This document shows, in pieces, positions 36,156 through 47,742 of a stretch of DNA of 64,000 bases (position 1 is its first letter; each line of letters starts with the position of its first letter). The notes under the pieces were generated by a model. That model worked only from the letters and a program-made list of their open reading frames with translations. It made no database searches and was not told the DNA's origin. Both the position numbers and the translations under genes were made by a program. This stretch comes from Polyangium sp. 6x1 (lineage in GTDB: Bacteria; Myxococcota_A; Polyangia; Polyangiales; Polyangiaceae): contig NZ_JARZHH010000005.1 of the NCBI RefSeq assembly GCF_029946515.1, positions 62,001 to 126,000 of the forward strand, written 5' to 3'.

Positions 36156-36523
36156 GGTCTCATCTGGGGAGGCGCTGCGCTGGGGCGTTGCCCCAGGCCC
36201 CACCCGGGGCTATCCGCCCCGGGACCCGGACCAGCGCCCGCGCTGGACTGAGGGTCGATGAACTGCGCTCCGCGCAGTTCATCGAACAGGCCAGGTCAAG
36301 ACCAACGACGACCCTGCCTACCAAGACCGCGGCGCTGACGATGCAACGGGCCCGCCGCCAGCGTGGAACGCACCTTCATGGTCTTGCCACCGGCCCGTTG
36401 GAAGAACTGCGCATCGCGCAGTTCTTCCACCAAAGGTCCAGGGCTGGCCCTGGTTCGGGTCGAGGGGCGAACAGCCCCCGCGGGGCCCGGGGCAGCGCCC
36501 CGGCGCGGCGCCTTGCCATGACA
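36156..36523. repeat. MITE-like element, copy 2 (inverted relative to copy 1)
   Basis: Fills the 375-bp gap between convergent genes. Read from the minus strand it has the same order as copy 1: GC arm, hairpin TGGAAGAACTGCGC with loop ATC (36399-36429), ~113-bp spacer, hairpin TCGATGAACTGCGC with loop TCC (36255-36285), GC arm. The spacers share long near-identical stretches including GGCAGGGTCG and TGGTCTTGACC. The end near grxD keeps GGTCTCAT (36156-36163); the other end is decayed to ATGACA (36518-36523). Confidence 0.85.
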
Positions 36524-36529
36524 GGGGCT

Positions 36530-37237
36530 TTAGAGGCGCGCTCGCTTCAGCGCTGCGGCCAAGACCTCGTCGAACATCGCTGCCGTGAGCCGCCCCGTCT
36601 GGGTGTTCTGCTGGCTCACGTGGTAGCTCCCGAACAGCCACGCCCGACCCCCCGTGCCGCGCGGGTCCGGGATCTCTCCGCGCGCACCGTGGGCGAATGC
36701 AGGCACGGTCGAGATGTCCCCGTGCTTCCTCGCGAGCGTCAGGACGGCGTCGTAGCCGGTCTTTCCGAGCGCGAGGTACGTGCTCGCCCGGTCGAGCAGC
36801 GCGAGCTCGGCTTCGAGCCACGGGCGGCAGTTCGCGAGCTCCTCCGGCGTGGGCTTGTTCTCGGGCGGCGCGCAACGGCACGGGGCCACGATGAAGGCGC
36901 CCGTGAGCTCGAGGCCGTCGCCGCGGCGGACGCTCGTCGGCTGAGATGCGACGCCCGCTCGGTGAAGCGCGGCGTAGAGGAAGTCGCCCGAGCGATCCCC
37001 CGTGAACATCCGGCCTGTGCGGTTGCCGCCGTGCGCGGCCGGCGCGAGGCCCATGAGGATCAGCTTGGCGTTGGGGTCGCCGAAGCCGGGGATCGGGCGG
37101 CCCCAGTACGTCTCGTCCCGGTAGGCGCGGCGTTTCACCCGCGCGACCTCTTCGCGCCACGCGACCAGACGATCGCAGCGGCGGCACTCGACGAGCGCTT
37201 CGTGCAAGAGCTCGAGCGAGCGCCGCTTCTCCGTCAC
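36530..37237 (-). CDS. Family 5 (UdgB-type) uracil-DNA glycosylase
   Basis: 235 residues. GTG at 37237 overlaps the stop of the upstream lipase gene (GTGA), indicating translational coupling. Motif A reads GLAPAAHGGNRTGRMFTGD, with the Ala-rich, Asp-lacking form typical of family 5 enzymes, and motif B reads GSYHVSQQNTQTGRLT. Cys residues at 18, 21, 120/122 and 137 fit the [4Fe-4S] cluster of families 4 and 5. These enzymes excise uracil and other deaminated bases from DNA to start base-excision repair. Its place behind a secreted protease and a lipase is functionally odd. The end of the gene lies 6 bp from repeat copy 2. Confidence 0.93.
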   Translation of the reverse strand: MTEKRRSLELLHEALVECRRCDRLVAWREEVARVKRRAYRDETYWGRPIPGFGDPNAKLILMGLAPAAHGGNRTGRMFTGDRSGDFLYAALHRAGVASQPTSVRRGDGLELTGAFIVAPCRCAPPENKPTPEELANCRPWLEAELALLDRASTYLALGKTGYDAVLTLARKHGDISTVPAFAHGARGEIPDPRGTGGRAWLFGSYHVSQQNTQTGRLTAAMFDEVLAAALKRARL

Positions 37238-38436
37238 GACACCCCGCGCACGCTCGGCGGTGCGCTCTTCGGCGCGCGCTCGGACGCGGGCGTGCGCGCG
37301 TCGCGCAGCTCCTCGCCCACGATCATTCCGGACACGATCCGATCCATCACGACGTCGAATCGCACGCGCTGGAAGCGCGCGCCACTCGCGAGCCAGTCGG
37401 TGTGGCCGCCGGCGCCCGGGAAGTGGCCGACGATGTCGAGGTGGTCCGCTTTGCCCACCCAGACGAGGTCGCCCCAGATCTGCGAGGTCAACGGCACGAC
37501 GCCGTCGTTTGCCGTCGCGGGCAGGGCCTCGCCGAGCATCGCCTTGAGCTTCGCTTGCGCCGACCCGTCCGCCGCCGCGCACGGGTACCGCTCGTCGAGG
37601 CGGCTCGTGAGGTTGTAGAGCGCCGTGAAGATCGTCGCGCTCATCGCGCTCCACGGCGAGCGGAGCGCCGCGATCCAGTCGCGCACCGCGTTCGAGGGCG
37701 CATACGTCGCGACACACTGGTAACGCACGCCGGGGCGATCCTCGACGCCGGCCTGGAAGAGGTCCATCGCCTCGGGCATGAGCTGCACGATCGCGCCCTG
37801 ATCGCCGCGGAGGAGATCGAGCCAGGTGCGCAGCTCGCGGCTCGACGCTTCGTCCAAGACCTTGGCCACGGCGTCGACGGCGCGGTTGATGATCTCGAGC
37901 TCGAAGTTGCCGATCGAGAGGCGGCCGAACGCGGCGACGAGCGCGGACGTCGCGGCGAGCGGAGGCGCGCCGAGCTTCAGCGCGGTCACCGTGAGCGCGG
38001 AGATCGCGTAGAGCATGCGCTGGCCGCTGACGGTCGCGAAGAAGGCCGCGAGGGGCGTGCCGTAATGCGGCGTGTTCATCGTCGTGATCGACGAGAGCCG
38101 CGGGAGCCACGCGAGCTCCTTGCGCGCGACGCCGGGCAGGCGCGCGGTCGGCGAGGCGACGAGGCGCGCGTCGAGGCCGCCCGTCGAGTGGCCGATCACG
38201 TGGATGGGGCCGTCGTCATCGCCGGCCGTGGCGGCGACCATGTGCGCGAGCTTGGCCGCGCGGCGGCAGACGCTGGCCGTCGGGTGGACGTCGCAGACGA
38301 GGACCTTCGCGACGCGGCCGCGCTGGCGGAAGCGCTCTTCGAGCGCGACGACGAGGTGCTCGAAGTACTCGAACGAGGCGAGCCGGGCGAACCCGAACAT
38401 GCCGGGGGAGAGGTAGATGCGAACGGGAGGCGACAC
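37234..38436 (-). CDS. Alpha/beta-hydrolase, lipase-like
   Basis: 400 residues from a GTG at 38436. Contains HVIGHSTGGLDAR (nucleophile elbow GHSTG, Ser near residue 100) after a beta-strand, a later Asp (ANDGVVPLTSQ) and His (KADHLDIVGHF), which together give a plausible catalytic triad of a triacylglycerol lipase/esterase. No clear signal peptide, so it may be cytoplasmic or use another export route. It starts 15 bp after the subtilase gene and overlaps the uracil-DNA glycosylase start by 4 bp, so the three form an operon. Substrate unknown. Confidence 0.9.
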   Translation of the reverse strand: MSPPVRIYLSPGMFGFARLASFEYFEHLVVALEERFRQRGRVAKVLVCDVHPTASVCRRAAKLAHMVAATAGDDDGPIHVIGHSTGGLDARLVASPTARLPGVARKELAWLPRLSSITTMNTPHYGTPLAAFFATVSGQRMLYAISALTVTALKLGAPPLAATSALVAAFGRLSIGNFELEIINRAVDAVAKVLDEASSRELRTWLDLLRGDQGAIVQLMPEAMDLFQAGVEDRPGVRYQCVATYAPSNAVRDWIAALRSPWSAMSATIFTALYNLTSRLDERYPCAAADGSAQAKLKAMLGEALPATANDGVVPLTSQIWGDLVWVGKADHLDIVGHFPGAGGHTDWLASGARFQRVRFDVVMDRIVSGMIVGEELRDARTPASERAPKSAPPSVRGVS

Positions 38437-38451
38437 GGCCGGAAGGGTAGC

Positions 38452-42075
<3,624 letters not shown>

Positions 42076-42181
42076 CGTCTCCTCATCGGCCTCGCCGGCG
42101 CGGTTTCTCGCGAGGCCGCGTAAGTGTGTGTGCGCAAAAAGTACGGGAGAAGGAGTGGAGAGCAGCTAGATGTAGCAGCCG

Positions 42182-43585
42182 ATGGGCGAGGAGGAAACGC
42201 GAGGGGCAGGGGGCGTGGATCTGCGTGGCATCCCACGGGTGGACCGTGTCCTCGCGAATCCGTCCCTCACACAGGCCAAGCAGAGGCTCGGCGTCCCCGC
42301 GTTGACGCGCCTCGTGCGGCGTTCGCTCGACGAAGCACGTGAAGCCGTGCGCGGCGGCGCGCCGTGTCCCTCCGCGGAGGAGGTGGCGCTGCGCGTCGCG
42401 GCGCATGCCGAGCGAACGCTCGGGACACGCGCGCGGCGGGTGATCAACGCGACGGGCGTCGTGCTGCACACGAACCTCGGGCGCGCCCCGCTCGGCGCGC
42501 GCGTGGCCGAGGCGCTCGCGAGCTCGGCGTCCGGGTACACGTCGATCGAGATCGATCTCGCGACGGGGAGGCGCGGGCGTCGCGGCGCGTTCGCCGAGGA
42601 TGCGCTTTGCGAGCTCTCGGGCGCGGAGGCAGCGCTCGTCGTGAACAACAACGCCGCGGCGGTGCTGCTGATGCTCGGCGCGCTCGCGGCAGGCCGGCCC
42701 GTGGTGGTGTCGCGGGGCGAGCTCGTGGAGATCGGCGGAGGTTTCCGGGTGCCCGAGGTGATGGCGCGATCGGGCGCGCGGCTCGTCGAGGTCGGTACGA
42801 CGAACAAGACGCGGATCGCGGACTACGCGCGCGCGCTCGACGCGGCGCCGGATGCCGCGGCGATCCTGCGCGTGCATCAGGGCAATTTCCGGCAGGTGGG
42901 CTTCGTCGAGCGGCCGGAGCATCGGGCGCTCGCGGCGCTCGCGCGCGAGCGGAAGGTGCTCTTGCTGGAGGATCTCGGCGGCGGCGCGATCGTGGATCTC
43001 GGGCCGCTCGGGCTCTCGGGAGAGCCGAGCGTGCGGAGCTCGGTCGAGGCGGGATCCGACGTGGTTTGTTTCAGCACCGACAAGGTGCTCGGCGGGCCGC
43101 AGGGCGGGGCCATCGTGGGGCGCGCCGATCTCGTGGCGGCGTGCCGGAAAGATCCGCTGGCGCGCGCGCTCAGGCTCGGTCGGCTCCCGCTGGTCGCGCT
43201 CGAAGCGACGCTCGCCGCGTACCTCGAAGACGACCTCGACGCGATCCCGACGCTGGCCGCGCTGCGCGCGCCGCTCCCCGCCGTGCGCGCGCGGGCCGAG
43301 TGGATCCAGGGTGAGCTCGTGCGCCTCGGCGTGACGTCGTCCGTCGTGGAGCTCGGCGGCGCCGTGGGGGGAGGGGCGTGCGCGGAGGAGCCGGTGCCTT
43401 CGTTCGGCGTGGCGCTCGAAGCGACGGGCGGTGCGCTCGCGGCGATCGCGGAGCGCCTGCGCACAGGGGATCCGCCGGTCCTGCCGCGCGTGCAGGAGGG
43501 CCGCATCCTCTTCGACGTGCGCACGCTGCTCGACGGCGAGGACGCGCCGCTCACGGCGGCGATCGTTCGCGCCGTGAACGGTTGA
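42182..43585 (+). CDS. selA: L-seryl-tRNA(Sec) selenium transferase
   Basis: 467 residues, normal length. It carries the SelA signature blocks: INATGVVLHTNLGRAPL, NNNAAAVLLML, TTNKTRIADY, VHQGNF, and the PLP lysine K301 in FSTDKVLGGPQGG. SelA converts seryl-tRNA(Sec) to selenocysteinyl-tRNA(Sec) with selenophosphate, so this organism probably makes selenoproteins. The ATG at 42182 is used here; a GTG at 42215 with a GGGGCAGGGGGC ribosome-like site is also possible and gives a start nearer the family norm. selB, selD and tRNA-Sec are not in the window. It is divergent from the subtilase gene and ends 3 bp before the stop of the next, convergent gene. Confidence 0.97.
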   Translation: MGEEETRGAGGVDLRGIPRVDRVLANPSLTQAKQRLGVPALTRLVRRSLDEAREAVRGGAPCPSAEEVALRVAAHAERTLGTRARRVINATGVVLHTNLGRAPLGARVAEALASSASGYTSIEIDLATGRRGRRGAFAEDALCELSGAEAALVVNNNAAAVLLMLGALAAGRPVVVSRGELVEIGGGFRVPEVMARSGARLVEVGTTNKTRIADYARALDAAPDAAAILRVHQGNFRQVGFVERPEHRALAALARERKVLLLEDLGGGAIVDLGPLGLSGEPSVRSSVEAGSDVVCFSTDKVLGGPQGGAIVGRADLVAACRKDPLARALRLGRLPLVALEATLAAYLEDDLDAIPTLAALRAPLPAVRARAEWIQGELVRLGVTSSVVELGGAVGGGACAEEPVPSFGVALEATGGALAAIAERLRTGDPPVLPRVQEGRILFDVRTLLDGEDAPLTAAIVRAVNG

Positions 43586-43588
43586 TCG

Positions 43589-44992
43589 TCAAACGATTTC
43601 GAGTTTGTCGTTTGGCGCCGGGATGACGATCGAGCCGTGCCCTCGGTCGCGCATCTTGTCGGCGAGGACGCGCTGCGGCTGGGGGTCGCCGTGCACGAGC
43701 GCGATTGTCCCGGTCGTTCCCCGCGCGCGACAAGCGTCCGCGTAGGCCACGAGATCCCGCTGATCGGCGTGCGCGGAAAAACCGTTCAGGACCACGACGT
43801 CCGCGCGGCGCTCGCGCTCGACGCCGAAGATCCGGACCCGCGCGCGCTGCTCGACGAGCCTCCGGCCGAGCGTGTGTTGCGCCTGGTAGCCCACGATCAG
43901 CACGGTGTTGCGCGGATCCTCCACGCCGTTCTTCAGGTGATGGAGGATCCGGCCGGCCTCGCACATGCCGCTCGCCGAGATGACGATCGCGCTGCCTTCG
44001 CCGCCGAGCTCCTTGCTGCGCTCCTTGTCCTCGACGTACTCGAGGTCCTCGAAGTCGAACGGCGTGTCCGTGCCGCGGAGCAGCTCGCGCGCCTCGGCGT
44101 CGTAACACTCGGGGTGGAGCTTGAAGACGTCCGTGATGCGGACCGTCAGCGGCGAGTCGACGTAGACCGGGACGCGCGGGATCTGCCCGGCCTTGCGGAG
44201 CTTCTTCAGCGCGAAGATCACCTCCTGCGCGCGTTCGAGCGCGAACGAGGGGATGAGGACCTTGCCGCCGCGCGCGACGGTCCGCGTGACGACGCGCGCG
44301 AGATCGTCCTCCATCTTGTCGACGCCGTCGTGCAGGCGATCGCCGTAGGTGCTCTCGGTGATGAGGACGTCGGCGCCGTCGGGGACCTCGGGATCCCGCA
44401 GGATCGGGCGCCCGGCGCGGCCGAGATCCCCGGTGAAGACGAGGCGCCGCTTCTTCCCGCGCTCCTCGAGGTCGAGCACCGTGATCGCGCTGCCGAGCAC
44501 GTGCCCCGCGTCGAAGAAGGTCAGGCGCACGCCGTCGGCGATGGGGATCGAGCGGTGGTAGGGGACGGAGACGAACCGCGAGATCGCGTCGAGCACGTCC
44601 TCTTCGCCGTAGATGGGTTCGACGAGCTCGTCCTCGCGGCCCTCCCGCACGGATTGCTTGTTCAGGTAGCGCGCGTCGGCCTGCTGGATCGCCGCCGCGT
44701 CGCGGAGCATGAGCGCGGCGAGATCACGCGTTGCCGGCGTCGCGTACACGAGCCCGTCGAAGCCGTTCTTCGCGAGCATCGGCAGCGCGCCCGAGTGATC
44801 GATGTGCGCGTGGGAGAGCACCACGGCCGAGACCTCGCGCGCGGGCACGCGGAGGCGTCGGTTGTACTCGAAGGACTCGCGCCGTCGTCCCTGGAACAGG
44901 CCGCAGTCGAGCAGCACGGTGGCGTGCTCGGTGCGGACGACGTGCATCGAGCCGGTGACGGTCTGCGCCGCGCCGACGAACTGGATGTCCAC
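43589..44992 (-). CDS. Metallo-beta-lactamase-fold, beta-CASP ribonuclease-type hydrolase
   Basis: 467 residues. The zinc site HAHIDH (61-66) and later His/Asp residues (GDLGRAGRPIL, SAHADQRD) are typical of the MBL fold; a beta-CASP insertion and an RNA-metabolising MBL C-terminal motif (YQAQHTLGRRL, FSAHADQ) place it with the CPSF-73/RNase J-like group. These are RNA endo- or exonucleases. ATG at 44992. It is 9 bp downstream of the TonB receptor gene and so is probably cotranscribed, although a functional link is not obvious. Confidence 0.93.
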   Translation of the reverse strand: MDIQFVGAAQTVTGSMHVVRTEHATVLLDCGLFQGRRRESFEYNRRLRVPAREVSAVVLSHAHIDHSGALPMLAKNGFDGLVYATPATRDLAALMLRDAAAIQQADARYLNKQSVREGREDELVEPIYGEEDVLDAISRFVSVPYHRSIPIADGVRLTFFDAGHVLGSAITVLDLEERGKKRRLVFTGDLGRAGRPILRDPEVPDGADVLITESTYGDRLHDGVDKMEDDLARVVTRTVARGGKVLIPSFALERAQEVIFALKKLRKAGQIPRVPVYVDSPLTVRITDVFKLHPECYDAEARELLRGTDTPFDFEDLEYVEDKERSKELGGEGSAIVISASGMCEAGRILHHLKNGVEDPRNTVLIVGYQAQHTLGRRLVEQRARVRIFGVERERRADVVVLNGFSAHADQRDLVAYADACRARGTTGTIALVHGDPQPQRVLADKMRDRGHGSIVIPAPNDKLEIV

Positions 44993-45001
44993 GCGGCGAC
45001 T

Positions 45002-47665
45002 CTACAGCGTGTGCTGGAAGAAGCCCATGATGCGGCGACCGACGCGGTTGCCGAAGGGGTGCATCTGCGGCGCTTCGTCGGCGAGGCCCGCGAGCGCGTT
45101 GTAGACGACGAGCGAGACTTCGCCGGTCGTGCTGGCGATCGGGAAGCGCCACCCGATGCGCCCGTTCAGCAGGGCGTAGCCGGGGACGTCGAAGGTCTGC
45201 ACCTGGATGCCCGAGAGCGTGGCGACCTGCTCGGCCCAGGTCTGCGCCGACTGGTAGTGGAAGGTGATCTCGCCGTCGATGCCGGGCTTCGTGCGGAGCT
45301 GAACGCCGGCGTTGATCTTGTGCCGGCTCGTGCGCTGGTCGGTCGGCGCCGTGCAGCCGTCCGGTAGCTCCTGCGACGAGGCGTTCAGCGCGTAGTTCGC
45401 GAAGAGGTCGAGGCCCTCGATCGGATAGACGCGCGTGCCGATCTCGCCGCCGAACACGTTCTGGATGTCGCAGCGGTTGAGCCACCCGCCGAAGCCGACC
45501 GTGTAACGGCCCGTCTCCGGGTTGAGCCCGCCGAGCCCGTCGGCGCGGTTCGCCAGCGTGAGCGGCCGCTCGCCGGCGAGCGCGATCAGGTCCGTGACGC
45601 GGTTGTAATAGGCGGTCGCCTCGAACTCGAAGCGATCGCTCATCTGGTTCAGGTAGCTCGCCTCGGCCGTGATGATGCTCTCGGGCCGGAGGCGGAAGGA
45701 CTGGTCCTCGTACCGCTTCGTCGCCGAGATCAGCTCGGCGCCCGGGAGCTGGAGCTGGATCGGCAGGTCGAGGTACGACTCGAGGAAGGTCGTGTTGCGG
45801 AAGGCGGTCGAGCCGCTCACGCGGATCGACTGGAGGTCGGTCGGCTTGATGATGAGCGAGCCGCGCGGCGAGACCTTCACGGTCTCGAGGTAGGGCACGT
45901 AGTCGGCGCGGCCCGAGACGACGAGCTGCACGGACTTGCCGAAGCGCAGCGTGTCCTGGAGGAAGAGCGAGCCCCAGTTCTCGATCGGCGTCTCGTCCTG
46001 AAGGTACGTCCAGGTGATCGACTTGAGGCGATACGCCGCGCCGCCGCGGAGGCTGTGCTCGACGGACTTCGGCCACGTGACGTCCTTGAAGAAGTTGAGC
46101 TCGGCGTCGACGACGTTCTGGTTCGCCTGGCTCGGGAAGAGCGTGTGGCCGTAGTAGTCGTGGTTCGACGAGGTCTGCGCCGTGACCCGCGCGTAAAAGA
46201 CGCGCGCGGAAAAGTTCTCGGTCTTGAAGAGCGCCGTGATGTCGGCGTTGTCGAAGCGGGCGCGGTAGTCGTTGAACGGGCCGATGCCGTAGACGTCGAT
46301 GTCGCTGCGCGCGAAGCCGCCGCCGACCTGCAGCTCGCGGTTGTTCTTGAAGCGCTGCGCGAGGCGGATGTCGACGCGCAGGTTCTCCGCGCCGAGGTTC
46401 TGGTTCGGATCGAAGACCTGGATGTCCGTGCGGCCGTCCTGCACCTCGCGCGTCCACCGCGGGTAGCGCGTGTAGCCGACCGAGGCGCGGTAGCCGAGGT
46501 CGCCGTCGCGCCCCGTGGCCCACGCGGATCCGTAGCCCTGGCCGGTGTCGCCGTAGCCCACGCGGAAGCCCGTGCGGCCGTCGCCCGGCGCGATCGTGAT
46601 GATGTTGACGACGCCCGCGAACGCGTTCGCGCCGTAGAGCGCGGAGCCCGGGCCACGCACGACCTCGATGCGCTCGATCTGGTCGACGTCGATCGAGAGC
46701 GTCTCCCAGAACGTCGCGCCGAGGATGTCGAGGTACGCGGGCCGCTGCCCATTGATGAGCACGAGCAGCTTGTTCGCGAGCCGGCTGTTGAAGCCGCGCA
46801 TCGAGACGCTCGTGTCACCGCCTGTGATCTGCGCGACGTCCATGCCGGGCACGCGGCGCAGGAGCTCGGGGATGCGCGTGATGCCCGAGAGGCGGATGTC
46901 CTGCCGCGTGATGATCGTCGTGGAGTTCGGCGAATCGAGCGGGCTCTGGGCGCCGCGCGAGGCCGTGATGACCGTCTCGCGGTAGACGTCCTCGTCGCGC
47001 GCCTTGCCGACGATCTTGTTGACGTCGGCCTGCGCCTGCGCGTCGCCGGTCTTGGTGTCGCCGGGTTTTGCGTCGCCGGGTTTTGCGTCGCCGGGCGTCG
47101 TATCGCCGGGCTTCGCGTCGCCGGGTTTGGCATCGCCGGGCTTCGCGTCGCCGGGTTTGGTGTCGCCGGGCGTCGTATCGCCGGGTTTTGCGTCGCCGGG
47201 TTTGGCGTCGCCCTCGTTCGGCTTCGGCGGCTCGGTGGGCTTGGCCTGCTCGGCGCGCTGGAGCGCGAGCTTCTCTTCGAGCTGCTTCAGGACCTGCGAG
47301 GCCTCGGCGCGATCGGGCGGATCGGACGCGACGTACTGCTTGTACGCGTTGATGGCCTTCTCGAGGTTGCCGGCCTCGGCGTGCGCGCGCGCGATGTTGA
47401 AGAGGACGTTCGGGTGCGGGAGGATTTCCTGCGCGCGCTCGAGCTCCTTGATGCCCTCGGGATAGTTGCCCTTGCTGATGAGCTCCATGCCCGCGCGGAA
47501 GTGCCGCCGCGCCTCGGTGCGCGCGTCGGCCATCGCGGGGCCCGCGGCGAGCGCGGTGGCGAAGGCGAGGGCGAGCGCGACGAGCGTGCGTGTGCGACGC
47601 GAGCGTCGTGGTTCCGTGGGGGAAGAGGGCGCGTCACGGTGGGCGGATGAAGGCTCGGACGACAT
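45002..47665 (-). CDS. TonB-dependent outer-membrane receptor with N-terminal TPR and GDxKP repeat
   Basis: 887 residues. Signal peptide (about 25-46, cleavage after AMA), a periplasmic TPR-like helical domain (47-130), a spacer of twelve pentapeptides mostly GDAKP/GDTTP (152-211, DNA 47033-47212), a TonB-box-like ETVITAS, then the plug domain (about 240-350, with RRVPGMDVAQ, MRGFNSR and VVRGPGSALYGANAFAGV) and a 22-strand type barrel. TonB-dependent receptors import large scarce ligands such as vitamin B12, iron chelates or glycans. A cobalamin riboswitch sits at the head of the same-strand run of genes, which makes B12 one candidate ligand; that is inference. ATG at 47665 has GAGG upstream. 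Confidence 0.93.
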   Translation of the reverse strand: MSSEPSSAHRDAPSSPTEPRRSRRTRTLVALALAFATALAAGPAMADARTEARRHFRAGMELISKGNYPEGIKELERAQEILPHPNVLFNIARAHAEAGNLEKAINAYKQYVASDPPDRAEASQVLKQLEEKLALQRAEQAKPTEPPKPNEGDAKPGDAKPGDTTPGDTKPGDAKPGDAKPGDAKPGDTTPGDAKPGDAKPGDTKTGDAQAQADVNKIVGKARDEDVYRETVITASRGAQSPLDSPNSTTIITRQDIRLSGITRIPELLRRVPGMDVAQITGGDTSVSMRGFNSRLANKLLVLINGQRPAYLDILGATFWETLSIDVDQIERIEVVRGPGSALYGANAFAGVVNIITIAPGDGRTGFRVGYGDTGQGYGSAWATGRDGDLGYRASVGYTRYPRWTREVQDGRTDIQVFDPNQNLGAENLRVDIRLAQRFKNNRELQVGGGFARSDIDVYGIGPFNDYRARFDNADITALFKTENFSARVFYARVTAQTSSNHDYYGHTLFPSQANQNVVDAELNFFKDVTWPKSVEHSLRGGAAYRLKSITWTYLQDETPIENWGSLFLQDTLRFGKSVQLVVSGRADYVPYLETVKVSPRGSLIIKPTDLQSIRVSGSTAFRNTTFLESYLDLPIQLQLPGAELISATKRYEDQSFRLRPESIITAEASYLNQMSDRFEFEATAYYNRVTDLIALAGERPLTLANRADGLGGLNPETGRYTVGFGGWLNRCDIQNVFGGEIGTRVYPIEGLDLFANYALNASSQELPDGCTAPTDQRTSRHKINAGVQLRTKPGIDGEITFHYQSAQTWAEQVATLSGIQVQTFDVPGYALLNGRIGWRFPIASTTGEVSLVVYNALAGLADEAPQMHPFGNRVGRRIMGFFQHTL

Positions 47666-47742
47666 GGCGGTTCCTCGGGGGCAAACCGCACTCTACACGA
47701 GCCCGCACCACGCCTCACCGCCATTTCGGCGGGCGGCGCGCG

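Noticed and set aside
42076-42181. tRNA-Sec or regulatory RNA before selA
   Set aside because: The 106-bp gap shows only a short GC-rich inverted repeat and is too short and unlike a tRNA.
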